Positions 40,956-49,141 of a DNA stretch of 64,000 nt are shown here, piece by piece. Each line of letters begins with the position of its first letter. Position 1 is the stretch's first letter. Source of the stretch: a virus; IMG/VR virus record IMGVR_UViG_3300043467_001012, positions 1-64,000 of that record. The stretch is one strand, 5' to 3'. A program made the translations under genes and the position numbers. Below the pieces are notes generated by a model. That model had not been told where the DNA came from. It ran no database searches and saw nothing but the letters and a program-made list of their open reading frames with translations.

Positions 40956-43421
40956 ATGACCATTACTTGGGTCACTCCTGCAGGCAGCCTGGGCACAATC
41001 GTAGAAAGAAACACTCTAGAAATTGCTGTGCTGGCCACTTCCTCATATGGCACAGTCACCTACAGTCTCATTGCAGGAAGATTGCCACGTGGACTGCGAC
41101 TTACTAACAATGTGATCAAAGGCAGTCCTGTAGAAGTAAGACGCTTCACAGACTATAGATTTGTCATACGTGCCAACGATGGTGTTGACATAGAAGACCG
41201 AACTTTCAGCATTTCAGTGGACGGCAGCGATCTGCCCTATTGGTTGACTCAACAGGGATTCTTGCAGGTGGGTCAAAACAATGCCTACTTTGTGTTGGAC
41301 AATGCCTATGTGGAATTTCAACTTGAAGCAGACGACACTGACATCAATGCCGGTGATGTACTAGAATACTACCTAGTACCAGTTGGCGGAGAATTGCCTC
41401 CAGGACTGTCATTGAGTAGAACCGGCCTAATATCTGGTTTTACTGATCCTGTGTTTGCCATAGATTATTCAGCTGTACAAACCGGATCATACGATACCGC
41501 AGCATTTGACATATTGCCATTGGATAGACCCGAAGCAAGATCCAATGGCTTTGACAGCTTTCTCTATGACAATGTGACCTTTGACTACAATGAACCCAGT
41601 CGTGCTCCAAGGCGTCTAAGTAGATTTTACACGTTTATTGTTGCTGTCAGTGATGGTGTTAACGAAGTACGCAGAGTATTTCGTATCTATGTGGTCACCG
41701 AAGAATTCCTACAGGCCGATAACAGTATACTACAGGTTGATACCAATCTGTTCCAAGCAGACGCCACAGGCGATCGGGTGCCGCTGTGGATCACCGAAAG
41801 CAATTTGGGTAGATTTAGAGCAGACAATTACATCACCATATATCTAGATGTCTACGATCCAGTTTCTTTGTCAGGCACAATCACTTACTTTCTGTTAGCC
41901 ACAAATCCCGATGGGTCGGCCAGCGTGATACCTCCGGGACTTGTGCTGGATACCATTACTGGTGAGTTAGCAGGGCGTGTGCCTTATCAAGCAGCTATCA
42001 CCAAGACCTATCAGTTTACCATGCAGGCTGTGAACTTTCCGTCCAGTTTGGCAGATATCAATTACACCATAGTAGGTGATTGGACCTCTACAAGAATCTA
42101 CAAAGAAAATGAAGCGGTACGTTATTTGGGATTTGTTTATATTTGTCTGCAAGAAAATAGAAACGTGGTTCCCGCGGATGGCACTGTGTGGGAACTGGGA
42201 GTAGCCACTGCTGAAAAAACATTCACTGTGGACATCATAGGCGAAATCGAAAGCGCCATACGATGGATCAGCCCCACAGACATAGGCACAATTAAACCCA
42301 ATCAGCCTAGCACAATAAATGTACTGGCAGAAAGTCTGTTGTATGGTAACAAAGTTGTATACGAATTATACTCGGGACTGTTACCTCCGGGACTGAGTTT
42401 GCTGTCCACAGGCATCATACAGGGCAAGGTGAAACAATTTGCAGATAGTCAGGGGCCGGGATTAACTAGATTTTTTGATAGAGATTCCTCGTTGATAGAC
42501 TCAACTGGCACAATAACTTTCAATACCACGTTTGATGGTGACACTACTAGCTTTGGTAAAAAATTCACATTTAAAATAAAAGCTAGAGATACTGCACAAT
42601 TTGCAGAAAATATCAAAGAGTTTTTTATTAATGTTGTTTCAAGTACAGAAAAAACTTTTGCAAATTTATATTTAAAAGCGTTCCAGACCAAAGACAAGAG
42701 ACTAAATTGGTATAATTTTATTACTGATTCTAATATTTTTAGACCAACCGATATCTATAGATACGGAGATTCAAATTTCGGAATTCAAACTGAATTAAGA
42801 GTATTGGTATTTGCCGGTATTGAAAGCGTCGGTGCAGTAAATTATGTCCAAGCTATGAGCCAGAACCACTATAGGAAGAATTTAAAATTTGGAAATGTTA
42901 AATATGCAGTAGCAAAAGATCTACTGACTCAAGAACCTATATACGAAGTAATATATATAGATGTAGTTGACGAATTTGAAAAAAACGGCACTAGTATTAG
43001 TAGTACTATAAATTTATCTAATAGTATTAACAGTAAGGTGTTAGTCAGTTATGATGCTATTAAAGTAGACAGCAATATTCCATTTGCCAGTGACAGTGAT
43101 CATCAACGCATATTTCCTAACAGCATCAAGAACATGCGTAGACGAATTCGAGGTGTAGGTGAAAGAGATCGAGAATTTTTGCCGTTATGGATGAGAAGTA
43201 TACAAGCAGATAGCTTTGTAGAAACAGGTTATATGAAAGCATTAATACTGTGTTATCTGCAACCGGGAAAGTCCGAGGGAGTTATTTCTAGAATAAAATC
43301 CAGTGGCTTTGACTTTAAATCGATTGATTTTACCGCTGATCGATACGTGATAGATATTTTAGACGGAGAAATAGAGGATAAATACCTTGTATTTCCGCAA
43401 CGTGGAGAAAAATTACCGTGA
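40956..43421 (+). CDS. fibre/adhesin with Ig-like (He_PIG/cadherin-type) repeats, 821 aa
   Basis: At least four units share a YxLxxGxLPPGLxLxxxTGxIxG pattern, starting near residues 36, 133, 310 and 465. That is the core of putative Ig/cadherin-like (He_PIG) domains that often bind carbohydrates. The C-terminal ~250 residues differ: charged, with a long NSIKNMRRRIRGVGERDREFLPLW stretch, and may attach to the virion. AAGGAT precedes the ATG. Its end overlaps the next gene by 4 nt. Confidence 0.78.
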   Translation: MTITWVTPAGSLGTIVERNTLEIAVLATSSYGTVTYSLIAGRLPRGLRLTNNVIKGSPVEVRRFTDYRFVIRANDGVDIEDRTFSISVDGSDLPYWLTQQGFLQVGQNNAYFVLDNAYVEFQLEADDTDINAGDVLEYYLVPVGGELPPGLSLSRTGLISGFTDPVFAIDYSAVQTGSYDTAAFDILPLDRPEARSNGFDSFLYDNVTFDYNEPSRAPRRLSRFYTFIVAVSDGVNEVRRVFRIYVVTEEFLQADNSILQVDTNLFQADATGDRVPLWITESNLGRFRADNYITIYLDVYDPVSLSGTITYFLLATNPDGSASVIPPGLVLDTITGELAGRVPYQAAITKTYQFTMQAVNFPSSLADINYTIVGDWTSTRIYKENEAVRYLGFVYICLQENRNVVPADGTVWELGVATAEKTFTVDIIGEIESAIRWISPTDIGTIKPNQPSTINVLAESLLYGNKVVYELYSGLLPPGLSLLSTGIIQGKVKQFADSQGPGLTRFFDRDSSLIDSTGTITFNTTFDGDTTSFGKKFTFKIKARDTAQFAENIKEFFINVVSSTEKTFANLYLKAFQTKDKRLNWYNFITDSNIFRPTDIYRYGDSNFGIQTELRVLVFAGIESVGAVNYVQAMSQNHYRKNLKFGNVKYAVAKDLLTQEPIYEVIYIDVVDEFEKNGTSISSTINLSNSINSKVLVSYDAIKVDSNIPFASDSDHQRIFPNSIKNMRRRIRGVGERDREFLPLWMRSIQADSFVETGYMKALILCYLQPGKSEGVISRIKSSGFDFKSIDFTADRYVIDILDGEIEDKYLVFPQRGEKLP

Positions 43422-44005
43422 CAAGCAATATTAACTATTTGGGCATAAATGAAAACTTTCCTGTAGCAGGAGAGGACAACGACACGCAGGTGTTTAGAGA
43501 TAACTTTGATACTATCAAAACCAGTCTCAACACAGCTAAAACTGAGATTACAGATCTGCAGACCAATGCTGCACGTACAGACGTCGATAATGATTTCAAC
43601 AACAAGTTGATCAGCGGTGCAGTTATGCTAAACAACTACGATAAAAAGTTTGACGGTGGGGTAATTAATGCTCCGTTGACTGTGGATTATGAAAATGGCA
43701 ACTATCAAATTTTTAGATTCGGTGCCACTACCACTGTGGAATTTTTAAATTTCCCAGATGACACATCATTACCTACTGGTTTGGGCAAGGTCACTCTAGA
43801 ACTGTACGGAGATGGCACTGCTAGAACTCTAACATTTGTAACCAGTGGTGGCACAGTGATCAAAAAGAATGCAACATTCCCTGCAACATTTACTGTGACT
43901 TCAGCAGAAGCCGCAGCCGGCAGCGGCAATCCAATAATGATCGAAGTTTGGCAACATAAATCGGATAGAATCTTTTTGAACTATCTAGGCCAATTTAGTT
44001 CATAA
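43418..44005 (+). CDS. virion structural/fibre protein, 195 aa
   Basis: GTG start overlapping the previous stop. The N-terminus (NYLGINENFPVAGEDNDTQVFRDNF) is a diverged version of the fibre adaptor motif. A helix (TIKTSLNTAKTEITDLQ) and then a beta-rich domain follow (VTLELYGDGTARTLTFV..GGTVI). It ends the fibre cluster, and its TAA overlaps the next ATG. A role as fibre tip or connector is inferred from context. Confidence 0.68.
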   Translation: MTSNINYLGINENFPVAGEDNDTQVFRDNFDTIKTSLNTAKTEITDLQTNAARTDVDNDFNNKLISGAVMLNNYDKKFDGGVINAPLTVDYENGNYQIFRFGATTTVEFLNFPDDTSLPTGLGKVTLELYGDGTARTLTFVTSGGTVIKKNATFPATFTVTSAEAAAGSGNPIMIEVWQHKSDRIFLNYLGQFSS

Positions 44006-44241
44006 TGCTACATCCATTGTCTGTTGATCTCACAACTTTGAAAGATTCCGAAGTTGAAGAAAAATTACAGGAATTGACAAGAAAATATTTTGCAGCTCAG
44101 CGTTTAGGCAAGCCTGAGCTCTTGACACAGATCTCAACTTTTGTTACAATATATAAACAAGAGTTATCAAGACGGTATTTAGAAAAAACTAATCCCGAAC
44201 TTGATGGAGATTTGGATCAATTGATAAATGTCAACAAGTAA
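44005..44241 (+). CDS. conserved small helical protein, 78 aa
   Basis: A charged, fully helical protein with a heptad-like pattern (VEEKLQELTRKYFAAQRLGK...). Joined to the fibre cluster by a TAATG overlap and to the next gene by 14 nt. A possible internal promoter (44122-44150) lies in its second half. Function unknown. Confidence 0.6.
   Translation: MLHPLSVDLTTLKDSEVEEKLQELTRKYFAAQRLGKPELLTQISTFVTIYKQELSRRYLEKTNPELDGDLDQLINVNK
44122..44150 (+). promoter_or_regulatory. candidate sigma70 promoter inside a gene
   Basis: TTGACA (44122-44127), 17-nt spacer, TACAAT (44145-44150). It is placed to start the replication block beginning at 44228. Confidence 0.45.
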
Positions 44242-44695
44242 CAGCCAAGAAGAACTAATTGAAGGTGTACTAAGACATGGGCCGGATATATTGGCTCATT
44301 GTCAGACTTCTGCTGATATCCAACAGTATCTAGATAGATTGTTGGCAGAACATCTGCACTATCCCATTCCTCCAACATCCATAGACACATCTTGCTGGTT
44401 TGTACCGGAAGAGTATAAAACCATGGATATCATAGATTGGCTATATCACCGATGCCCTACTCCTGAAATTAGAGAACGAGTGGTTCAAGAACTTAGATTA
44501 TTTGCCAAACACGATATGATTCCCATGTTAAAAACCATGAAATATGTTGTGGACACTCTAAGAGCCAATAACATAGTTTGGGGTGTAGGGCGTGGATCTA
44601 GTGTAGCCAGTTATGTACTTCACATTATAGGTGTACACAAAATAGACAGTGTTAAATACAATATACCAATAGAAGAATTCTTTAAGGAGATATAA
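44228..44695 (+). CDS. DnaE-like fragment (DNA polymerase III alpha palm-like segment)
   Basis: A 155-aa protein. The last ~50 residues (NIVWGVGRGSSVASYVLHIIGV.., then KYNIPIEEFF) strongly recall the GPGRGSAAGSLVAYLLGIT..DPIxYxLLFERF segment of bacterial DnaE. The catalytic DxD of the polymerase site and the PHP domain are absent, so it cannot be a polymerase alone. The first 100 residues are helical. Proteins like this occur in T4-like cyanophages. It could bind nucleotides or interfere with the host replisome. Function uncertain. Confidence 0.65.
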   Translation: MSTSNSQEELIEGVLRHGPDILAHCQTSADIQQYLDRLLAEHLHYPIPPTSIDTSCWFVPEEYKTMDIIDWLYHRCPTPEIRERVVQELRLFAKHDMIPMLKTMKYVVDTLRANNIVWGVGRGSSVASYVLHIIGVHKIDSVKYNIPIEEFFKEI

Positions 44696-44696
44696 C

Positions 44697-44933
44697 ATGG
44701 GTAGAGTCTACACAAGTATGCAGGGCAAACAAATTGACATGGAAAAGCTTCAGCTTCGAAATGAATTGGCGCCTGCCATAGGAAATATGAAAGTGAATGC
44801 CAGAGGCGATGAGCTAGGCGCCGGCGGAAAGATTGTAAGAACTAGAGAACAGATCCTACAAGATTACTATAAAAATAATCCAAGATCCCTAGACCAAGAA
44901 GTGGTGTCTACTCGGGCAGGCGGAAAGAAATAA
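44697..44933 (+). CDS. conserved small phage protein, 78 aa
   Basis: Basic, probably flexible; GRVYTSMQGKQIDMEKLQLRNE then AIGNMKVNARGDELG and a Gly/Arg/Lys tail. AAGGAGA precedes the ATG. It lies between the DnaE-like and GroES-like genes with 1-2 nt gaps, so it is in the same operon. No function can be named. Confidence 0.6.
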   Translation: MGRVYTSMQGKQIDMEKLQLRNELAPAIGNMKVNARGDELGAGGKIVRTREQILQDYYKNNPRSLDQEVVSTRAGGKK

Positions 44934-44935
44934 AA

Positions 44936-45295
44936 ATGGCTACAAACTTTGATGTTAAACATGTTAAGATACGAGCCCTGCATGACTGGGTTATTGTTTC
45001 AGATATGGACTTTGGTGAAATTACCACCGCAGCTGGTTTAGTTATTCGCAGCGACAATGGCAAAACGCATGGTATCAAGCCTCGATGGGGCAAGGTCTAT
45101 TGCATTGGTCCCGAACAAAAAGATGTCAAAGTAGGCGATTGGATTCTCATCGAACACGGGCGATGGACCAGAGCCATGCACATTAACGATGGTGACGGTG
45201 AAAAGAAAATCCATCGAGTGGATGCTAATTGCATTATAGGCATATCTGATACTCCGCCTACCTCGGAAGAATGGTACGTTGCTAGTTCGATGTAA
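44936..45295 (+). CDS. GroES-like co-chaperonin
   Basis: A 119-aa protein with the Cpn10 pattern: RALHDWVIVSDMDFG start (like the RPLxDRVxV strand), TTAAGLVI, a variable loop, WGKVYCIGPEQKDVKVGDWILIEHG (like GxVxAVGxG...VKxGDxVL), and a final strand. A mobile loop between residues ~22 and 45 (ITTAAGLVIRSDNGKTHG) would contact GroEL. T4 uses gp31 in this way to fold its capsid protein with host GroEL. The C-terminal ~20 residues are extra. Confidence 0.75.
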   Translation: MATNFDVKHVKIRALHDWVIVSDMDFGEITTAAGLVIRSDNGKTHGIKPRWGKVYCIGPEQKDVKVGDWILIEHGRWTRAMHINDGDGEKKIHRVDANCIIGISDTPPTSEEWYVASSM

Positions 45296-45298
45296 TAT

Positions 45299-45538
45299 AT
45301 GCACATGAAGAAACAGTCATGGAGCGTGGAAGACATAGCTACGCAAATCCATGCCATTGCTAGGGAATGTTCTAGTCCCTACAATGAGGGATTCACAGCA
45401 TTTGAACTCAAAAAAGATCTCTACCAAATCAAAGAAATACTAGATACAGCTATTTCTCTTAGTCCCACCTTTTATGGCGAACAAGAGTGGTTGACAGAAC
45501 AGGAACAACAGCGTATAATTAAGATATTGAAATCTTAA
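45299..45538 (+). CDS. conserved small protein, 79 aa
   Basis: Helical and charged (WSVEDIATQIHAIARECSSPYNEGFTAFELKKDLYQIKE). Start could be ATG 45299 or 45305. Its 3' part contains a perfect sigma70 promoter for the MazG-like gene. Function unknown. Confidence 0.58.
   Translation: MHMKKQSWSVEDIATQIHAIARECSSPYNEGFTAFELKKDLYQIKEILDTAISLSPTFYGEQEWLTEQEQQRIIKILKS
45491..45519 (+). promoter_or_regulatory. sigma70 consensus promoter
   Basis: TTGACA (45491-45496), 17-nt spacer, TATAAT (45514-45519), embedded in the end of the preceding gene. AAGGAGA follows before the GTG start at 45548. Confidence 0.8.
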
Positions 45539-45547
45539 GGAGATACT

Positions 45548-45931
45548 GTGACTAATCCATTTCGTGATCAAGAAAAATTCATGCGTGCCTGCGATCAAAG
45601 TGTAGGTGAAGTAAATGAAAAGCAATTTGATCTTTATAAAAATCTCATAGAAGAAGAGTTCAACGAATTAACAACAGCCGAACTAGATAACAATCGTGTA
45701 GAACAACTGGATGCGTTGATAGATATTTTGGTAGTCACTATTGGTGCTATTCATTCAATGGGTGCGGATGCTGAAGGTGCATGGAAAGAAGTTATGAGTA
45801 CAAACTTTGCCAAAATTGATAAAAAGACCGGTAAAGTAATCAAACGTGAAGATGGAAAAGTTCTCAAGCCCGATGGGTGGACTCCACCGAACCTTAAAGA
45901 GTTTTTGAGTAAAAAAATAAAAAAGAGATGA
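45548..45931 (+). CDS. MazG-like nucleoside triphosphate pyrophosphohydrolase
   Basis: A 127-aa all-alpha NTP-PPase. Two acidic helices give the metal site: LIEEEFNELTTAE (~32-44) and DALIDILVVTIGA (~55-67). The family hydrolyses (d)NTPs to (d)NMPs and PPi; cyanophage MazG is thought to change host nucleotide pools. GTG start with AAGGAGA at good spacing. Its own sigma70 promoter suggests early expression. Confidence 0.82.
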   Translation: MTNPFRDQEKFMRACDQSVGEVNEKQFDLYKNLIEEEFNELTTAELDNNRVEQLDALIDILVVTIGAIHSMGADAEGAWKEVMSTNFAKIDKKTGKVIKREDGKVLKPDGWTPPNLKEFLSKKIKKR

Positions 45932-45932
45932 T

Positions 45933-46124
45933 ATGAGAAATATTGTATTGGTCGATGCGGTCATCGCATTACACGACATTGCAAGAACTGTTGCAGAAGA
46001 AATTGGACAAGGACAACTGCACGACGATATATGTAAGTGTGCTGATCGGCTACACGAGTTCTCGCTTGTTGACAGTAAAAATAGTACAATAACACAAGAC
46101 ATTATCACAAAGGCAAAAGAATGA
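45933..46124 (+). CDS. hypothetical protein, 63 aa
   Basis: Helical, with IALHDIARTVAEEIGQGQLHDDICKCADRLHEF resembling a small four-helix piece. Contains four His and one CxC-like pair, but no firm motif. ATGA overlap with the clamp-loader gene downstream. Confidence 0.5.
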   Translation: MRNIVLVDAVIALHDIARTVAEEIGQGQLHDDICKCADRLHEFSLVDSKNSTITQDIITKAKE

Positions 46125-47035
46125 AAGAACTATGGGTAGAAAAATATCGTCCTAAGACAGTGGACGGGTATGTGTTTAGAGATGATCATCAGCGCAGGCA
46201 AATTTCTACATGGATCAAAGAAAAATCTATTCCCCATCTATTGTTTAGTGGATCTGCAGGTATAGGTAAAACCACCTTGGCCAAGATGCTGATCAATGAA
46301 ATAGGCATTGAAGACTATGATGTGTTGGAAATAAATGCGTCACGTGAAAACAGCGTGGATGTGATTAGAGACAAGATTACAAACTTTGTGCAGATGATTC
46401 CGTTTGGACCATTCAAAGTTGTGTTGTTAGATGAAGCAGATTATCTCACACTAAACGCACAGGCCATACTTCGTGGCTTGATGGAGACCTATGCTAGTAC
46501 CAGTAGATTTATTCTAACCTGCAATTATCCCAATAAGGTGATTCCCGCACTGCATTCTAGATGCCAAGGATTCCACGTTGAGAAAACTGATCAAACTGAA
46601 TACACTGCTCGAGTGGCCACAATACTTGTAGAAGAAAACATTGAGTTTGATCTCGATACCTTGGATCTATATGTCAAGGTGGCCTATCCAGATTTACGTA
46701 AATGCATACAGTTGGTGCAACAGAATTCCACTGAAGGCAAGTTATCTCAACCTAATACTGGTGACGCTGGGGGTGTTGAGTGGAAATTTGACATGGTGAC
46801 TCTTTTCAAAGCAGGTAAAATCACAGAAGCCCGCAAACTGTTGTGTGGTAAAATACGTGCTGAAGAAATGGAAGAGGTCTATCGATGGCTCTATGATAAT
46901 CTAGAAATATTTGGCGATGATCAAAAACAGGATTCTGCTATTATCATTATCAAGCAAGGACTGGCCGATCACACTCTGGTGGCAGACGTTGAGATAAATT
47001 TAGCAGCCACGTTGGTAAAACTAGCAAGACTCTAA
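46121..47035 (+). CDS. 44: sliding-clamp loader ATPase, T4 gp44 type
   Basis: A 304-aa AAA+ protein. It begins with LWVEKYRPKTVD, the clamp-loader box. Walker A is GSAGIGKT at 44-51, Walker B is VVLLDEADYL near 106, and SRCQGF carries the Arg finger. The C-terminal helical collar follows. With gp62 it loads the gp45 clamp for gp43; gp62 and gp45 are not in the window. It is flanked by genes typical of T4-like replication blocks. Confidence 0.93.
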   Translation: MKELWVEKYRPKTVDGYVFRDDHQRRQISTWIKEKSIPHLLFSGSAGIGKTTLAKMLINEIGIEDYDVLEINASRENSVDVIRDKITNFVQMIPFGPFKVVLLDEADYLTLNAQAILRGLMETYASTSRFILTCNYPNKVIPALHSRCQGFHVEKTDQTEYTARVATILVEENIEFDLDTLDLYVKVAYPDLRKCIQLVQQNSTEGKLSQPNTGDAGGVEWKFDMVTLFKAGKITEARKLLCGKIRAEEMEEVYRWLYDNLEIFGDDQKQDSAIIIIKQGLADHTLVADVEINLAATLVKLARL

Positions 47036-47508
47036 TGTCAGATGATAAGTCCAACTCTGCCAAGGGTCGAACTAGCTATGACTCTACATCGACTGGTTCT
47101 CTAATACCATTCTTTAATAGGAATGTGTCAGAGTATCCTACTGAGGCTGGAGGGGTTAATTTTGATCTAGTGCCTGTAACCAAGCAAAAAGATCTCATGA
47201 TCAATCATGCTAGGATATATGCCCAGCAAGAATACGATAGAATTATGGAACTGGTTTCTGTACTAGAAGGTCAAGCGCAGGCAATTAAACGACGATTAGA
47301 AATAACTGATTCTGTTCATGCGGCTGTATATCAATTCCAACCTGTTATGGGAAACGTCTATTGGCTAGTATGGGACCAGAGGAAACAGCATACCTTATTA
47401 ACACAGCATGGTCCTAACGATTGGTCCAGTAGTGCTCCAGAAGATTACAAATACAAAGCTCAGGTAAAATACATGGGCGACCACACCTGGATGGAAATAA
47501 ATGAATAA
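47035..47508 (+). CDS. DUF2452-like protein, 157 aa
   Basis: Starts on the last base of the clamp-loader stop (TAATG). After a low-complexity Ser/Asn start, the conserved parts are VTKQKDLMINHARIYAQQEYDRIMELV, QAQAIKRRLE, FQPVMGNVYWLVWD and HTLLTQHGPNDW, matching DUF2452. Function unknown; common in T4-like aquatic phages next to gp44. Confidence 0.7.
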   Translation: MSDDKSNSAKGRTSYDSTSTGSLIPFFNRNVSEYPTEAGGVNFDLVPVTKQKDLMINHARIYAQQEYDRIMELVSVLEGQAQAIKRRLEITDSVHAAVYQFQPVMGNVYWLVWDQRKQHTLLTQHGPNDWSSSAPEDYKYKAQVKYMGDHTWMEINE

Positions 47509-47749
47509 TAGATATATGATTGTAACCTATGTTAAAAAGCCCAGCGGCAAGTGGGACGAATTAACAGAATTTAAAAACAGTCTCAAGCAGAAACACATGC
47601 AAACGGCCAAGGTCATCCTAGATTTCAAAGAAAAGAAATGCGTCATAAACAGCCTCAATCGAGAAGCGAGTTATGACGACATGTTAGAATTCTATAAAAG
47701 GCAGTTAGGGGATCAGTTGACCCCCTACCTTCCTCAAGAGTCTCCGTAA
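47501..47749 (+). CDS. conserved small phage protein, 82 aa
   Basis: MNNRYMIVTYVKKPSGKWDEL and AKVILDFKEKKCVINS are beta-hairpin-like and match a protein seen near gp44 in related phages. It overlaps the DUF2452 gene by 8 nt and the convergent phoH gene by 16 nt. It does not look like gp62. Function unknown. Confidence 0.6.
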   Translation: MNNRYMIVTYVKKPSGKWDELTEFKNSLKQKHMQTAKVILDFKEKKCVINSLNREASYDDMLEFYKRQLGDQLTPYLPQESP

Positions 47750-48468
47750 ATTTCTAGTATCTCCTTGACAGCTTCGTGCCGTTCTACGTCACCCACAGTG
47801 AAGTGACATATGTCTACATATCTGTGATTTTCAAAGTTATTATATAACTTCAGGAATTCAAGCAACCCGTTATTGCTTGGGCGGTCGGCCTGCTGTAGAT
47901 CTCCAGTCACAACCATTTTAGATCCCTGACCCAGCCTAGTCAGCAGCATTTTCATCTGACTGGGTGTTGTGTTTTGCATTTCGTCGGCTATGATCACAGC
48001 GTTTTTAAATGTCCTACCTCGCATGTAGGCCAATGGACTGGTTTCGATGATTCCCTCCGCAACCATGTGTTCAATCTCTTTGGCTGTGTAATTTTCTGCG
48101 ATTACGTCAAAAATAGGTCTTGTCCATGGAGCCATCTTTTCATTGAGATCTCCAGGTAAAAACCCATGCTCTTCATCTACTGAAACCGCTGGTCTGGTAA
48201 TTATAATTTTGCTAGCATCACCGTACTTGAGTTGATCCACGGCCCATTGAACCGCTAGCATGGTTTTGCCCGTGCCAGCTGGACCTGTAGCAAATACGAT
48301 CATTTTACTTGGATCGTTTAGCTTGAACAGGTAATCTTCTTGGTTTAGATTTTTGGGATATAGTTGGACTCTAGGACGCTTTTGTGGTTGTTTATCTACT
48401 AGTTTGATTACGTTAGACGCTTGATAATGCTGGTTAGCGTTCAGTACTGCTGCTCTTTTTCGCTTCAT
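47734..48468 (-). CDS. phoH: PhoH-like ATPase
   Basis: A 244-aa P-loop protein. After a basic ~45-residue lead, Walker A is GPAGTGKT at 62-69; then RPAVSVDEEHGFLPGDL, MRGRTF, IIADEMQNTTPSQMKMLLTR (Walker B) and GDLQQADRP follow, all standard for PhoH. The role in phages is unclear; helicase/RNase-type activity is proposed for the family. AAGGAGG precedes the start. A strong hairpin (48498-48530) sits in its leader and a GTTAAATA late-type box lies upstream (48540-48547). Confidence 0.93.
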   Translation of the reverse strand: MKRKRAAVLNANQHYQASNVIKLVDKQPQKRPRVQLYPKNLNQEDYLFKLNDPSKMIVFATGPAGTGKTMLAVQWAVDQLKYGDASKIIITRPAVSVDEEHGFLPGDLNEKMAPWTRPIFDVIAENYTAKEIEHMVAEGIIETSPLAYMRGRTFKNAVIIADEMQNTTPSQMKMLLTRLGQGSKMVVTGDLQQADRPSNNGLLEFLKLYNNFENHRYVDICHFTVGDVERHEAVKEILEIYGDS

Positions 48469-48497
48469 ATAAGGTTAGCCCTCCTTTTACGTGTAGG

Positions 48498-48530
48498 CAC
48501 GGACCTCAAACCGTTTGTGTCCGTGGCCGA
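48498..48530. other. hairpin in the phoH leader
   Basis: CACGGAC (48500-48506) pairs with GTCCGTG (48521-48527), seven pairs, and outer GG/CC can add two with a bulge. The 14-nt loop has an inner CAA/TTG pairing. No T-tract follows on either strand, so it is not an intrinsic terminator. It is 30 nt upstream of the phoH ATG and could regulate its translation or protect the mRNA. Confidence 0.55.
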
Positions 48531-48587
48531 ACACAAAAGTATTTAACGATAACTCAAAAAAGTAATGTGTAATGATTATGTTTTGAC

Positions 48588-48595
48588 GATAAATA
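48588..48595 (+). promoter_or_regulatory. late-type promoter GATAAATA
   Basis: Followed by AGGAG (48601-48605) and ATG 48611; a normal late promoter with a short leader. Confidence 0.55.
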
Positions 48596-48610
48596 CAATT
48601 AGGAGAAATC

Positions 48611-49141
48611 ATGGCCGATATTAAAGACATCATTACAAACATAGAACAGCTTTACGGCTCAAACAGCAGCTTGAACATGCTCAAAGATTTTGAACGTGTT
48701 GTAGATGAGTTGGATGTCTATGTTTACGAAAACTGGATCGATGGCGAACTGGTTGCCGGTCCCAAAGAATCACGCTACTTTGTAGAGTGTACGTTTATGT
48801 GGCCTGAAGAAAAAATGCCTGAACCTAAAGGTGGCAAGCGCCTACTAGACTACGGTTGCAAAGTTCAATATGCCGAAAGCAGTATTTCTAAAGTAAGAAA
48901 GATTAAAACCGTAGATGATGTTCGTCCGGGTACAAAGAAAGGCAAAATTGATCATGAGCCTGTGTGGATGGTTAAAATTGTTATGCCTAAAAAATTAATG
49001 AACGACATCAATCGTGGTTATAAAAATCTTGATGCAAATAAGGTAGAAGATATACTAAATCAAAACGGAGTAGTGGCATCTCAACCAGAAGATGCTGCAC
49101 CAGCAGAGGGAGCCGCAGATGCCGCACAACCAACAGCTTAA
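48611..49141 (+). CDS. conserved T4-like phage protein, 176 aa
   Basis: Function not known. It has a helical N-terminus (DIITNIEQLYGSNSSLNMLKDFERVVDELD), a beta core (VYVYENWIDGELVAGP, YFVECTFMWPEEKMPEP) and an Ala/Glu/Pro tail (~155-176) that looks disordered. It is paired with the next gene, which starts within it; the pair recurs in T4-like aquatic phages. The late box suggests a virion or assembly role. Confidence 0.65.
   Translation: MADIKDIITNIEQLYGSNSSLNMLKDFERVVDELDVYVYENWIDGELVAGPKESRYFVECTFMWPEEKMPEPKGGKRLLDYGCKVQYAESSISKVRKIKTVDDVRPGTKKGKIDHEPVWMVKIVMPKKLMNDINRGYKNLDANKVEDILNQNGVVASQPEDAAPAEGAADAAQPTA

Noticed and set aside
47501-47749. Clamp-loader small subunit gp62
   Set aside because: The position next to gp44 is right, but the sequence (MNNRYMIVTYVKKPSG...) is a different conserved small protein.
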